Below, one piece after another: positions 46,629 to 57,267 of a DNA stretch of 64,000 bases. The stretch covers positions 576,601 through 640,600 of the forward strand of contig BGKB01000014.1 in NCBI GenBank assembly GCA_003116975.1, written 5' to 3'. Position 1 is the first letter of the stretch. Each line of letters begins with the position of its first letter. The position numbers were made by a program, and so were the translations under genes. The notes below the pieces were generated by a model. That model was not told the origin of the DNA, did not search any database, and was given only the letters and a program-made list of their open reading frames with translations. Source of the DNA: Aurantiochytrium sp. KH105 (taxonomy: Eukaryota > Sar > Bigyra > Thraustochytrida > Thraustochytriidae).

Positions 46629-48815
46629 TCATGCAGACTTGTGCTTGAACCAAATGATTTCCTCTTCGTCAATCTCGCGCGCGGAATTAACAGTCTTGAT
46701 GAATACCTTGGAAGCGCGCGAGTAATCGTAGGTCTTGAGCTTTCCTGGAGGAAGGTGGTCGGGACTTACCTCTTGGAATCCGCGATCAATGAACCAACCT
46801 TGGGTTTGCGTCGTGAGCACAAAGAGGTTGTTGATGTTGAGAGAGAGCGCGCGGCGAAGACAGTAAGACAAGAGTGAGTTGCCGATGCCTGCGCCGTGGA
46901 GCGCCTTCGACACGGCGACGCAAGACATTTCTACAGCGCCGCGACCGTAGCGAGGGTCCGGATAATGCTTAAGGTGACAGCATGCGAGAATGACACCATC
47001 GCGCTCAAAGACGATAAAATTATCAACGTCCTTTTCGATCATTTTGGGCGGGCGAGTGATGAGGATTCCGGCTTGCTCGAGCGGCGCAATGAGTCCCTTG
47101 ATGGCAGGCACGTCGTGAACGGTGGCTCCGCGGACCCCGTCGTAGAGATTGGTAGAGATGAGGAGGCCAACACCATCGCGTGTGCACAATTCGGAAATGA
47201 TACTGCCCTCAATATGGCGGGATACCAAGTGAGCTCGATGCACGCCGTTGCGCACGGCCCGAATGGCGCCCTGCATGTAATCGAGAAACTGAAGCTTCCA
47301 TTGCGTCTTGGGGTCGACGTCCGAGGAATGCGACACGTAGTCTTGTCCATCCTGTCCGAGCTCTCGCGCCAGACGCGTGGAAAAGGAATCGGCGACGTTG
47401 AGCGGCAAGTTATGCACGATGGCGCCGCCGCGCTTGCGCATGTCGACAAGTCCTTCGCCATTGTGCAAAAAGACGAGTTTGTTGGCGCGAAGGTCGATGG
47501 CCGCCTGTACCGCGACATCCTCGGACCGGCAGTGATAAATGGTCCCGCTTTGCGAAACGCCCAAATGGCTGAGAACGACGACGTCGCCCTCGTCAAGGAG
47601 CTTTCGAATGCGGTCGGCCGCGACTTTTTTCACGATCCCTGTGTGGAGAAAGTCAATTCCTCCACGGACGCCAAAGGCGATGGCCCGCACAAAGTTGCCA
47701 GAAGTGACCTGCACCGAGCCGACTCCAGTGGGTGAGTTCATGAGTCCACGCGTGAGGAGGCTCTCGATATAAAGTCGCACATGACCGGCCACACTCTGAC
47801 AATGATACAAGGTTTCCGTGTCGCACACGCGATTGCCTTGGACAAAGAGGGATTTTTTTCCGACTTGATCGAGCTTGCGGCGGATCTGCGGACGGCACCC
47901 GGCGACGAGGACGGGCCTGATTCCAAGGGTCTTGAGGAGAATGATATCATGCATGACCTGCTCGGCCATGCCGGACTCGAGCACCTCGCCGGGGACGTGA
48001 ATGACGACGATGGACTGAAAGTGCACGGCAATGTAAGGTGCCATGGAGCGGAAAACCTGGTAGCCTGTGAGACGTTCATTTTTGGCGCGGTCGGACTCGC
48101 CCATCCCAGGAAGGACCTGGAGGTTGTCCGTTTGAAAGAGCTCTGCGCGCTTGTCGTAATGCTGGGCGTCTTCTTCTTCTTCATCTACATCATAATTGCC
48201 TCCGGCGGCCATCGCGGCTGCGGCGGCTTCTGCCCGGGTCTTGTGTTGGAAGCTACTCTGAAAGGACTGTCCGTAGGACTGCCCGGGGTGCATGGCCGGT
48301 TTTTTCCCCTGGGCGGCGTCGGCGTCCGCTGCTACTTTGGCATTTCTGGCGTCAGAGGAGGGCTCGCCAAAGGCCTTGAAGCCAAGGTCGTGGTCGCTAT
48401 GTCCCGAGCCGTCACTATGATCGTTCTTGCTGCCTTGGTCAGCAGATGCATTGTTTTGTGCCTGTTGATCGGGGCTCTGCTGTTCAATTTCCAGATTCGC
48501 GCTGTGGTCGTCCATAGAGATGTGCTGCTGCACGTTGTGCGGCGCCGCCGGCGCTCCGGATTTGAAGAAGTCTGCCGTCAACATGCGGCGCATAGCGGGG
48601 CGTTCGAGATTCCTACTATTATTATTTTCAGCTTGTGCATCATCTGATGGGGTCGAGTTCGACTTGGATGACGAAGAAGACGACGAAGAAGATGACGAAG
48701 AAGACGACGAAGAGGATAGGGCCCTCGTCGCCACGAACGCTGGCCGCGGTGCGAAGTGGTCGCCGCGTATCCTCGCGGTGGCCCGCAGCGCCCAGAGGTG
48801 GGCTCTCAGCGCCAT
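46629..48815 (-). CDS. NAGS: N-acetylglutamate synthase, mitochondrial, 728 aa
   Basis: The Arg/Ala-rich start (MALRAHLWALRATARIRGDH) followed by a poly-Ser run fits a mitochondrial presequence. A disordered stretch leads to an amino-acid-kinase domain (about 243-545; GIRPVLVAGCRPQIRRKL, DEGDVVVLSHLGVSQSG). A C-terminal GNAT acetyltransferase domain (about 560-715) carries the acetyl-CoA loop LHGAGIGNSLL. The kinase-plus-GNAT fusion and motifs such as SIISELCTRDGVGLLISTNL match plant/bacterial ArgA-type synthases, which make N-acetylglutamate from glutamate and acetyl-CoA, the first step of arginine synthesis. Divergent from the glycosyltransferase-like gene. Confidence 0.94.
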   Translation of the reverse strand: MALRAHLWALRATARIRGDHFAPRPAFVATRALSSSSSSSSSSSSSSSSSKSNSTPSDDAQAENNNSRNLERPAMRRMLTADFFKSGAPAAPHNVQQHISMDDHSANLEIEQQSPDQQAQNNASADQGSKNDHSDGSGHSDHDLGFKAFGEPSSDARNAKVAADADAAQGKKPAMHPGQSYGQSFQSSFQHKTRAEAAAAAMAAGGNYDVDEEEEDAQHYDKRAELFQTDNLQVLPGMGESDRAKNERLTGYQVFRSMAPYIAVHFQSIVVIHVPGEVLESGMAEQVMHDIILLKTLGIRPVLVAGCRPQIRRKLDQVGKKSLFVQGNRVCDTETLYHCQSVAGHVRLYIESLLTRGLMNSPTGVGSVQVTSGNFVRAIAFGVRGGIDFLHTGIVKKVAADRIRKLLDEGDVVVLSHLGVSQSGTIYHCRSEDVAVQAAIDLRANKLVFLHNGEGLVDMRKRGGAIVHNLPLNVADSFSTRLARELGQDGQDYVSHSSDVDPKTQWKLQFLDYMQGAIRAVRNGVHRAHLVSRHIEGSIISELCTRDGVGLLISTNLYDGVRGATVHDVPAIKGLIAPLEQAGILITRPPKMIEKDVDNFIVFERDGVILACCHLKHYPDPRYGRGAVEMSCVAVSKALHGAGIGNSLLSYCLRRALSLNINNLFVLTTQTQGWFIDRGFQEVSPDHLPPGKLKTYDYSRASKVFIKTVNSAREIDEEEIIWFKHKSA

Positions 48816-49420
48816 GATGCACGCGGCGCGCGCGAGCGACGCTCAGCCCAGCCCAGCCCAGCCCAGCGCGTCCGTGCTACCCGCCGCCTCTGCTCCCGCC
48901 CTGCGGCGCGCCGCCGCGCTCGCCCTCGCCCTCGCCCTCGCCGGCCCGGCAGAGCGCGCCTGCACCCCGCCAGACAGACAGCGATGGACGGATGGATGTC
49001 TGGCCGGATGAATGGACACACGCGCGTCCCTCCGCGCTCGCCCGCGCGCCCGCCCGCGCGCCCTCCCGCGCGCGCGCGCCCGCGCCCGCTGCGCCCGCCG
49101 CCGCCTCCCGCCTCCCGCCTCCCGCCTCCCGCTGCTGCGCGCGGCGCGGCAGGACCGAGTCGAGTCTGCGCGGGTCGCAGCATCCCGTTTGTTTGTTGCT
49201 CGCCAAAATGGGTTGCGCAGCGCTGTGCCTGTGCGGGTGGGGGCGCCTAGCCCAGTATCTTTCTTTCGCGTTTGTTTGAATTTGAGTTCACAAGTCACAT
49301 GTCAGGATTTGAAATGATTTGAATTTGGGGAATGGAGGATTTGAATGTTTGGGTGTTTTGAATGTGGAAGGCGAGCAGGCCGCGCGGCGTCGGAGCGCGC
49401 GGGGCAGAGCGCGATCGAGC
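48816..49420. other. Divergent promoter interval, very GC-rich
   Basis: It contains a GCCCA run (48844-48868), a CGCCCGCGCG-rich tract (49030-49090) and a CCTCCCG run (49105-49130). Open frames here are composition artefacts. Confidence 0.7.
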
Positions 49421-50755
49421 ATGGCGCGCGCGCGGCTGGCGCGGCTGACGCGCGCGGCGCTGGCGGCGCTGGCGCTGGCGTGCGCGGCGCTGGCGCTGCG
49501 CGGCGTGCTGCTGGCGCCGCGGGATGGCGACGCCGGCGCGGCGGGCGGCGGGAGGCCGGTCTCGCTCGCGCAGAGGCTGCGCGCCAAGGGCTTCGTGCGC
49601 TCGCTCGTGGCCACCGAGCTCGCGCAGACGCACAAGTGGCAGTTCGACTTCTTGCTGTGGCCGTCGTGGCAGCAGCTGGCGCTCCGCACCATGGAGACGA
49701 GCGGCGGCGTGGTGCCGGACCTCTTTGTCGCCTGCGAACCGGACGCCTGCGAAGGCGTGGTCAACATGGGGTGCACTTACCTTGGGGACGAGGAGCACCT
49801 CGTCAAAGAAGAGACCGCCTTTGGCTCGCTTTCAAACGCACAATGTTATTACGCGAAGACATCCACCATACAACCCGGCGCGTACAGGTTCGCGCAGTCT
49901 TTGCTGTTTTTGGGCGAACCTGCGTTCCGCCAAGCCGTAACGTCTGGAGCCTATGACTTTGTACTGCGAGTCGACGCAGACTCTGTCCTTCTCCCCGGGC
50001 TCCTCTGGCTGCATCCGGAGAAACACGATGCATGGCTCGGCGAGGGCTTTCTAGGCGTTCCCCTGACGTTTGCTCAGCTTGGGAAATTTACCGCCGAGGA
50101 AATGGGCCTCCAAGAAGTCGTCCCGAACGCGTTTACGGAGCGCTCTCACTTGCAAAGTTCCTTTTACGTGCGCGCAGACCAAGCCCTCGCATTCTGCGAC
50201 CGACTTTTGAAAGCGATTGAAGTCTTGCGAGAACGGGCCTTTACGGAGAAAAAGTGCGCAGAACTCGAGGCTTCGCCCGAAGCCAAAGAGCTTGCCCCAG
50301 GGAAACACAACTTGTGTCGCTGGCCTTATTGGTTCCGGGACAATTCGGCGCTATATGGAACGTCAATTGCCGCCAACACGCTTTTCGAGGAGATTCTCGT
50401 CACGGACATGCTCGACGCTCTGGCTGCGCCCATTCGCAAAGAGTATACGACCAAGGCCGACTACCTCGTGCAAGCACATTTGATACAACAAAAACACGCG
50501 CTTTTGAAAGAGGCGATTGAGACCAAGGATGCGCTATGCACGCACAAGGAAAAGTACATTGCCCAAGCTTTGGCTTCGCACCGTAAAAAACGCGTGCGCC
50601 TCATTTTTCAGGCCTTTCTGGCCGAGGATCCAGACGAAAGCTCGGTTTATTATTATATTGCAGACATCTTCCTTCGCGCAGTCCAAGACCGGTACTGCCC
50701 CGACTTTGCTGACCGCATGCCTGCTGGACAAAAGGAGTTTGCATACCTCGTGTGA
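49421..50755 (+). CDS. Type II membrane glycosyltransferase-like protein, 444 aa
   Basis: The ATG at 49421 opens MARARLARLTRAALAALAL, a basic start and hydrophobic anchor (about 8-28) typical of Golgi type II proteins. The body has an ordered alpha/beta look with FDFLLWPSWQQLALRTME, FVLRVDADSVLLPGLLWL and the conserved-looking AKTSTIQPGAYRFAQSLLFL. D185-A-D187 in the VDADS string is a candidate DxD motif for metal and sugar-nucleotide binding. The style resembles uncharacterised glycosyltransferase-like families common in algae and stramenopiles. Donor and acceptor are unknown, and I do not assign a CAZy family. Confidence 0.75.
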   Translation: MARARLARLTRAALAALALACAALALRGVLLAPRDGDAGAAGGGRPVSLAQRLRAKGFVRSLVATELAQTHKWQFDFLLWPSWQQLALRTMETSGGVVPDLFVACEPDACEGVVNMGCTYLGDEEHLVKEETAFGSLSNAQCYYAKTSTIQPGAYRFAQSLLFLGEPAFRQAVTSGAYDFVLRVDADSVLLPGLLWLHPEKHDAWLGEGFLGVPLTFAQLGKFTAEEMGLQEVVPNAFTERSHLQSSFYVRADQALAFCDRLLKAIEVLRERAFTEKKCAELEASPEAKELAPGKHNLCRWPYWFRDNSALYGTSIAANTLFEEILVTDMLDALAAPIRKEYTTKADYLVQAHLIQQKHALLKEAIETKDALCTHKEKYIAQALASHRKKRVRLIFQAFLAEDPDESSVYYYIADIFLRAVQDRYCPDFADRMPAGQKEFAYLV

Positions 50756-51051
50756 AAGGCATGGAATTGGAATGAATCATTGAACGGACAAATAAATGCC
50801 CCCAAAAGTCTGCTTCTTCGCCGCAGTTCAGACGCAAGTTGACCTTGGAAGTGAGCGCGATCTTGAGGCGTGCAAGCCCACGCACGGAGATTTCCTATGG
50901 CTTGGACTTTTTCAAGCTGCGGATCAACAAGATCGAAATGAAATGAGTACACTGGCGTGTCCGAGCGCACGCTTCTGGCGTTGCCTGCTAGACGCCAACG
51001 TGAAAGGACACATTCGATAAATGATCAACTAGAATTTTTTGCGTTCTGATT
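50756..51051. other. 3' interval between convergent genes
   Basis: 296 bases between the glycosyltransferase-like stop and the giant gene's stop. No gene is seen. Confidence 0.7.
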
Positions 51052-54000
51052 CTACTGCAATGTGAGAGAGCACGTCCTGGCATCGACAAGTTCAACACTT
51101 TCGGTGACGACCGATGTATCCTGATCAGATCCCGTCGTTGCCATCGTTACAGTGCTCCTGCAATCAGAAGATGAATTGCGAGGATCGAAAAGGAGAGTTG
51201 CGCCAACGACAGGAGCGGCACTGTCATGTTGTTTGTCTTCTTCTTCAAAGGAGCCCCAAATGCTTCCTCTCTGCTTCTCAACATAAAACGCAGGTCGCGA
51301 TTCGTTGCCGATCACATACGAAAATCCAGCTCTGCCTTCCGCGTTTCCGCCGTCTTCCCCTTCATTCGATCGTCTTGCTGCCTCCTGCCCATGCAGCATC
51401 ATTGCGCCGTCTTGTATCTCGCTCTGAGCGCCTTGGCCGAGGTCCTGCATCGGTTGTCGCTGTCCCTCTCGCAGCCTCTTGCAGACGATAAAAAGTGCCA
51501 GAGGAACACTGAGGCACAGCATGACAGCCATGCTGACCCTGAACGCAAAGAGGTTCTGGACAACAGATGAAATCAAAAGCCCGCTAAGCAAAAGAAAGAG
51601 CTGCGCGTGCACCACGGTTGCGAGCACATTATCAAGCCCTTGCGAACATGGCCGCACCGAAGTTTGCACAAGCGCCGCAAAAAAGGTCACGCAAAGAGCA
51701 AAGGCAACCTGAGCCAAGGTGCCGTCCGCAACGACCAGAACCACCGACGTGAGTAGTAATTTGCGCACGAGCTCAAAGACCTCGTAATATCGCCGGAAGC
51801 GAAAGCATCCTTGTTTGGAATCCTTTGTCTGCTCGTCGTAAAACTCGTAAAGAAACGAGGCCCCTTGGAGCGTGGGCTTGTCGCTTTGTGCAATGAGCAT
51901 GACAAAGAGCACAATGGGGCCCACTTGGTACACCAATACCATCAGCACAGCATACCAGAAGACCCAGTCCCTTTCATCGCAGTCGGTTGTGTAGTCAAAG
52001 CGAAGCGCACGAGACCCATCCTCAAAGGTGTCACATACAAAGGTTTGTACGATCGTCGTGTTTACAGATGGAAAGACCAGGAACAACAGCATTGCGATAA
52101 TGTAGATTGAAGACGAGGCTAAGCAAACCCGTCGCTCTGGCGTCCATGCAAAGAGACACCGCGTCGCCAAGTGCATTAGGGCAAGCACTGTCAGCAAAAG
52201 AATCGGCAAAAGTGTCGCCATCAGTAGTCTGCTCGTATGGTCATTGGCTATCAGACAGCCCGTCAGTGCAGGAAGTCCCGTGGGATCCACGTTTGTCCAT
52301 GAAAATGCAGCGGGGAACCATGACCAATCTTCTACCCAAGAGTACGTTGGCCCAAAGACTCGTTGAATGCCCGACACAACCTGGACAAAAGCGATCATAA
52401 TGGTCATCGGCCCCCGAAAGCTCATCATTGCTGAGTATGATTGAGTCATGGCTCGAGACATTGACGTGCGAGCTTTGCTCCAGCTATGATTTTTGGGCGC
52501 TGGACTTACACTTGAGGGCTGCATCTGCTTCTTCTTCCTCTTCCTCTTCTTCCTCTCGGCTTTGAGAGAAGAGTTAGAAACTGCAGCAATAATCAGAGGC
52601 CATACCACAAAGACGAAGACAAGGGCCGCGCCAAAGATGCCTCGTTCTCGTTTGAGCTTATCGTCGGTACACTCTGAGCATAACCCGCTGTCATCTTTGC
52701 TGAATCCGCTTTGGCACACATAACAGTACGGTCCCGTGTGGCCTTCTGTACAATACACTGGCGAAGTCCACAGTGATAACTCGCGTCGTCTGGAAACGTC
52801 CGATCCTGAGCTTCCAGATCCACCGATGCATGCCTTCGCCAGTGGACAAGGAAGCACATTGCTTGAGGTCAAGGAAGGACGCCAAAAACCAGGTTCAAGA
52901 ACCAGTTTGTCGAGTGTGAGCCCTGGTGCCGTACATAGTATCCCTTCACCACACGGAAGCACCTGCACCTCTTCCTGACCATCATCGTCGATAGCAGTAA
53001 TCTGGTAAAAGCCGCGCGGCGCCAAGCAGTCTTCTTCGCTCGTGGCCACGCCCAAGGTCGTCTGCAGCTCGTTCGGACATGGTAAACATCCAACTTCACT
53101 ATTCTGCACGAAGGTACCTCGGGGGCACTCCTCGCAAGTGAATACACCGTCTTCCAGCGTTGGAATTTGCTCTGAGCCGGCGTCACAGATTATGGATGCC
53201 GAGCTCATCGGGTCACTCTGCGCGCTTTCTTGGCCATTTACGACTGCAATGACGCGAAAGAAACTCGAAACGTTAAAGCGAAGCCCAAGCGCGGCCGACC
53301 GCGCAAAAGGGTCTTCAATCTTAATGCAATCACTCACCAACGTTGAGGCCTCCTCGACACTGGCACACGATGCCCACTCGTCCGAAGACGCGAGCGTGCT
53401 TGAGCGGTCGGCAGTGCGATACACTACAAAATAGTCAACGTCTTCGTACGCCCACGTCCACGACACTTGAGCTGAGCCATCAGCAGCAGCGGCACCACCA
53501 TCACCATCGCCATTAGCGTCGCCATCGCTGCTGGTGGTCTCGTTGAAAGCGAAGCTACTTGCCCGGACATCTTTAACTCTTCGTTGCGTGCACCCACCTT
53601 CGTCATAGCCGTTGTCACCCTCGAAAGCGCCCGCGCATGTGCATGCTACACTTGGGGAAACCTGTCCGTCACGCGAGCACGTTCCTGACGATGAGCACGT
53701 CTTGGGACATCCTATGACGGCTGTCGACGGGGCAAAGGCGTCTGCGCCACCATCAAAGCTGGTCTCGGAGAGACGGAAGCGAGACGCAGCGTACACGTGC
53801 TTTCCAGCCTCGGCCGCGAAGCGCTTCGTGTTGCCGATCGCGTCCGAGTATGATGCCTCGGCGTCGATGCTGGGCAACGGGTTGCTTGCAGCGAAATTGC
53901 ATTGGTGGATGTGCGCCGTCACGCCAGCAGCGAGATAGATGCTGCCACCAACACCTTTTGTGCAGCCAAGAGACATGGGCGCTTCACCTGCCTCGTCGAG

Positions 54001-57000
54001 CACGGCCACCATGCCATTGCTGGCCTCGCAAGGCATTCGGTTTCCGGTTACCCTTTTCAGGTTGCAGACTGTGTACTCGCGGCAGGTATAGCTTGCCGCG
54101 TTATTGAGGAAGCTGGCCTTTCTTACGGTTGTAGACGAACCCGCACCTGCGTACAATGCTCCGCCCTGTCCTTGAGCCATGTTCGAGTCGAAAGTAACCT
54201 CCTGAAAGTCCATTTGTGCTCCTGCGTCGAGTGCCACCGCTCCCCCGCTTGCGTGAGCTTGGTTCAAGGCGAAGTTCGACCATGATACGCTGATCATGGT
54301 GGCTCCGCTGGCAAGCACAGCGCCACCAGAGCCCAATGATACGCTGTTGTTCGTGAAGCTCATGTTGGCAATCTGGAAAAAATCGATGGAAGGGTTTTCG
54401 TCAAAAAAAAATGCTCCTCCAGAGACGCCCACATTGCCCTCGACTCCGAGATTCTGAAAGCAAACGGCTCCAGTCTCGCAGCTTCCGTACACTTGAGGTG
54501 ATGCCAGTGCGCCCGTCACATAGACTGCGGCGCCTCCAAGAGCTCTGTTATTTAGGAGCATACCGCCGCGCCATAGAGAAGGCATTTGACTTCCAGCGTT
54601 GAATTGAACTGCTCCACCGTACAGATCGGCATCATTGCCCACGAAGTCAGTGTCGAGGATACGGTCGATTGCTCCACCGTCTTCGACAGCAATTGCGCCC
54701 CCGCCACTGTTGCAATGGTTCTCCTGAAATGTTGATCCTGCGATGGTACCAATTGTTCCAAAGACGGCAATCGCACCCCCAACCCCTGCTTGAATTTTGT
54801 ATTGTCTGTTTCTGACAAAGATGGAGTCCTGAATCGTGCTCACATGTCCGTGTACGGTGACGGCCATGGCGCCACCCTGCGTAGCCTTCATGTTGTCAAA
54901 GGTTGTGCTGTGAATGACATCAACCGTGCCGTCGACCAAGAGACCTCCGCCAACACGCATGCCAAGGGAACCAGTAGGTTCGGAGTCGAGAAACGCGCAT
55001 GATTCGATCCGCCCAACCCGACCCTCCACAAAAACAAGACCACCAAAACGTTGTTGGACGTCGTCTTCTTCTTCTTCTTCCTCCTCCTCCTTTTTGATCT
55101 CGTCATCAATGTCCCCATCATCACTATATTCATCACCGAGTTGGACGGCGTCAATGCCTGGCAATTGCCGTGAAAATGTGATCCCACGCAAGAGCCACAA
55201 AACTGCGCCTCGTTCGACGTGCAAGATGTCATCACCATGGAAGTAAACGTCCATGCCCTCATCAGCGACGAGAGAAATGTTGGTCTTTTGCCGAATGACC
55301 AGTTCACGAGTGATACTGAGATAGTTTGACGTGATCGTGACCCGCCCATGAACAAAGGTATCGTCTTGGAGGTGGTCGCGAAGCTCTTCAAAGGAGCTAG
55401 CCGCTCTCACCTCGAACGCAGGGTTTTCCGTATCGCTAGGCAAGCCTGTCCTCCCTGGAGTCATCCAGGCCTCGAGGGCTAGTGGTTTCGCGCCTTGATT
55501 CTCGCCAGAAAGGCCGCGCTCTCCAGAATTCATAAAAACAAAGAGAGATCCAGCTGCAACGCGAATGTCCTCGTAGCGTTGGGCGGCGCAGAGGCGCCTT
55601 GGAAGAATGCCCGAATCCGCGAGGCTGAAGTCGCCGCTGTTCAATGCATTGTCCTCTCGAATCCCAATAAAGTTGAATGGGCAAGGGCCCAAGTACTCTT
55701 CCATCAATTCGATATCGAAGCGTAACTCGAGGTTTAAGTGTATGGCGGAATCTGGCGTGGCATCGGGCACGGCGATCTCGATACACCGTACCATGCTAGG
55801 TACGACGCTTCCAATGATGTCACCAAGGTCCAGAGAAGTGCCATTTTGGGGTAATTCGACAGCGAGACATGAATATGATGTCCCGGGCTCTTCGTAGTCC
55901 ACGACGGGGACCCTCTGGCTCGCAGAGTTCGCCGCAATATTGAACAAGGCAGTACCGGTGGTGTTGAGGGAGAAGACGTTTTCAGATCCGTGCACGACGA
56001 CCATGTACTCATCCAAGGGGCTTGCAAGCGCGACTGGGGCAATGCGTCCGTAGTCAGAGCTTGCTTCGCTGTCAGCGTAGTATGCATCAGACCAGGTCTG
56101 GCCATCATCTTTGCTCACCCGGAAGACAAGACGATACTTTCGCGGGCTTTCTTTTGCCGTTCTGTACCGGTAAAAGACTGCCCAATGCAGGTCCCTCATC
56201 GGATCTGCAACCAAGACGACCTGTTCGTCCCCTTGCATGTACGGGAATGCAATTTCGGCGATAAAGCCGAGCGATTCGACGCTAAGCTTGTCGTTTTCAT
56301 TGTGTTGAAGTCGAGCGTAGCGGATGCCGACACCTTTGTGTTCCCATGCAGCAAGCCATAGATCTTTGTGCGGACTTGCGGCTAGGGTAACGTCGGCATC
56401 TTTGCCGTCAAAGTTAGTGATGCGAAGACGGTCATTCCAGGCGCAGACATCAACTTCGGTCTCACTTACAAAGATGTCTGCGACACCTCCAGCCATGCTC
56501 GCGGTGGATCCGACAACAAGACGCTGATCGTGCGGGCTTTTGAAAATGATCGGATTCCTGTCCTGGAAGCTGTCCGTCTCGACGCCTGAAAAGACTGTGG
56601 TGGCCTCGGTGAGATCACTTTCCTGAATGGGGCTTCCGTTCGAGATCGTAAAGGAGACAGAGACCAAGTCTTTGTCGGATCCAATATTAATATCGTCGCC
56701 AAGCGTGTGTTCTGAGGATGTTTCCCAGACGAGGACCACATTGTTTTCATCATCGGCGGCGATTGTAGGAAGACGGTTCGCGCTGTTATCATTGAAAGCT
56801 TGCGAGACTTGCAGGGGAACACTTTTGCTGGAACCTGTCCACGCGGAGCCAGCGCTCGCGTCATCTTTGGTGATGTAGGCCACTTTAATGCTGTGAAGCC
56901 TTTCGCCGCTTTCGTTGATCGTGGCATCACGGAAAGAGAGAACCCAGCCCTTGTTTTTCCCATAAACGGCCACTTGAACCTGTTCCTGCTTTGTAGAAGG

Positions 57001-57267
57001 ATCGAGAGCGTTGACAAAGTCACCCCACGATCCTCCTGCCGGACGAAACTTGTACTTGAGTCTCTTTCCCTTATTGGTGAAGGCGACGAGACAGTCGTTG
57101 TCAGAGTCGCAAGCGACAGCCGGGTTAAAGCTGCCGCGATCAGATTTGACGCTGAAGAGAATCTCGCGGTCGCCCCACCCGGCCGCCGCCTCGCCGTGGG
57201 CCTTGCCCGACGTCAGGGCGAGCGCGGCGGCGGCCGCGAGCCATAGCCAAACTCGTGTCACGGGCAT
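51052..57267 (-). CDS. Giant multi-pass surface protein with beta-helix ectodomain, 2071 aa
   Basis: The first ATG is at 57267 (MPVTRVWLWLAAAAALALTS), a clear signal peptide; the longer frame starts at GTG. In order: sialidase/BNR-like beta-propeller repeats (about 25-460), a beta-helix with GGAI and F-x-x-N repeats like the chlamydial Pmp pattern (about 620-1090; QAGVGGAIAVFGTIGTI, NSGGGAIAVEDGGAIDRI), a FnIII-like segment (about 1215-1330), a Cys-rich GCC2/GCC3-like stretch (about 1389-1522), then several TM helices (about 1545-1940). The segment QTSVRPCSQGLDNVLATVVH and the helices around it recur in large protist membrane proteins. A cytosolic tail follows. Probably an adhesion or sensing receptor; ligand unknown. 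Domain borders are approximate. Confidence 0.85.
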   Translation of the reverse strand: MPVTRVWLWLAAAAALALTSGKAHGEAAAGWGDREILFSVKSDRGSFNPAVACDSDNDCLVAFTNKGKRLKYKFRPAGGSWGDFVNALDPSTKQEQVQVAVYGKNKGWVLSFRDATINESGERLHSIKVAYITKDDASAGSAWTGSSKSVPLQVSQAFNDNSANRLPTIAADDENNVVLVWETSSEHTLGDDINIGSDKDLVSVSFTISNGSPIQESDLTEATTVFSGVETDSFQDRNPIIFKSPHDQRLVVGSTASMAGGVADIFVSETEVDVCAWNDRLRITNFDGKDADVTLAASPHKDLWLAAWEHKGVGIRYARLQHNENDKLSVESLGFIAEIAFPYMQGDEQVVLVADPMRDLHWAVFYRYRTAKESPRKYRLVFRVSKDDGQTWSDAYYADSEASSDYGRIAPVALASPLDEYMVVVHGSENVFSLNTTGTALFNIAANSASQRVPVVDYEEPGTSYSCLAVELPQNGTSLDLGDIIGSVVPSMVRCIEIAVPDATPDSAIHLNLELRFDIELMEEYLGPCPFNFIGIREDNALNSGDFSLADSGILPRRLCAAQRYEDIRVAAGSLFVFMNSGERGLSGENQGAKPLALEAWMTPGRTGLPSDTENPAFEVRAASSFEELRDHLQDDTFVHGRVTITSNYLSITRELVIRQKTNISLVADEGMDVYFHGDDILHVERGAVLWLLRGITFSRQLPGIDAVQLGDEYSDDGDIDDEIKKEEEEEEEEDDVQQRFGGLVFVEGRVGRIESCAFLDSEPTGSLGMRVGGGLLVDGTVDVIHSTTFDNMKATQGGAMAVTVHGHVSTIQDSIFVRNRQYKIQAGVGGAIAVFGTIGTIAGSTFQENHCNSGGGAIAVEDGGAIDRILDTDFVGNDADLYGGAVQFNAGSQMPSLWRGGMLLNNRALGGAAVYVTGALASPQVYGSCETGAVCFQNLGVEGNVGVSGGAFFFDENPSIDFFQIANMSFTNNSVSLGSGGAVLASGATMISVSWSNFALNQAHASGGAVALDAGAQMDFQEVTFDSNMAQGQGGALYAGAGSSTTVRKASFLNNAASYTCREYTVCNLKRVTGNRMPCEASNGMVAVLDEAGEAPMSLGCTKGVGGSIYLAAGVTAHIHQCNFAASNPLPSIDAEASYSDAIGNTKRFAAEAGKHVYAASRFRLSETSFDGGADAFAPSTAVIGCPKTCSSSGTCSRDGQVSPSVACTCAGAFEGDNGYDEGGCTQRRVKDVRASSFAFNETTSSDGDANGDGDGGAAAADGSAQVSWTWAYEDVDYFVVYRTADRSSTLASSDEWASCASVEEASTLVSDCIKIEDPFARSAALGLRFNVSSFFRVIAVVNGQESAQSDPMSSASIICDAGSEQIPTLEDGVFTCEECPRGTFVQNSEVGCLPCPNELQTTLGVATSEEDCLAPRGFYQITAIDDDGQEEVQVLPCGEGILCTAPGLTLDKLVLEPGFWRPSLTSSNVLPCPLAKACIGGSGSSGSDVSRRRELSLWTSPVYCTEGHTGPYCYVCQSGFSKDDSGLCSECTDDKLKRERGIFGAALVFVFVVWPLIIAAVSNSSLKAERKKRKRKKKQMQPSSVSPAPKNHSWSKARTSMSRAMTQSYSAMMSFRGPMTIMIAFVQVVSGIQRVFGPTYSWVEDWSWFPAAFSWTNVDPTGLPALTGCLIANDHTSRLLMATLLPILLLTVLALMHLATRCLFAWTPERRVCLASSSIYIIAMLLFLVFPSVNTTIVQTFVCDTFEDGSRALRFDYTTDCDERDWVFWYAVLMVLVYQVGPIVLFVMLIAQSDKPTLQGASFLYEFYDEQTKDSKQGCFRFRRYYEVFELVRKLLLTSVVLVVADGTLAQVAFALCVTFFAALVQTSVRPCSQGLDNVLATVVHAQLFLLLSGLLISSVVQNLFAFRVSMAVMLCLSVPLALFIVCKRLREGQRQPMQDLGQGAQSEIQDGAMMLHGQEAARRSNEGEDGGNAEGRAGFSYVIGNESRPAFYVEKQRGSIWGSFEEEDKQHDSAAPVVGATLLFDPRNSSSDCRSTVTMATTGSDQDTSVVTESVELVDARTCSLTLQ
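55066..55101 (-). repeat. Coding CTT/CTC tract (poly-Glu/Lys)
   Basis: A run of TTC/CTC units inside the giant gene encodes KKEEEEEEEEDD, an acidic insertion within the beta-helix region, probably a surface loop. Confidence 0.85.

Noticed and set aside
46274-46672. 132-codon minus-strand frame overlapping the N-acetylglutamate synthase 3' end
   Set aside because: It overlaps the end of a firm gene on the same strand and has no recognised domain; 3' UTR is simpler.
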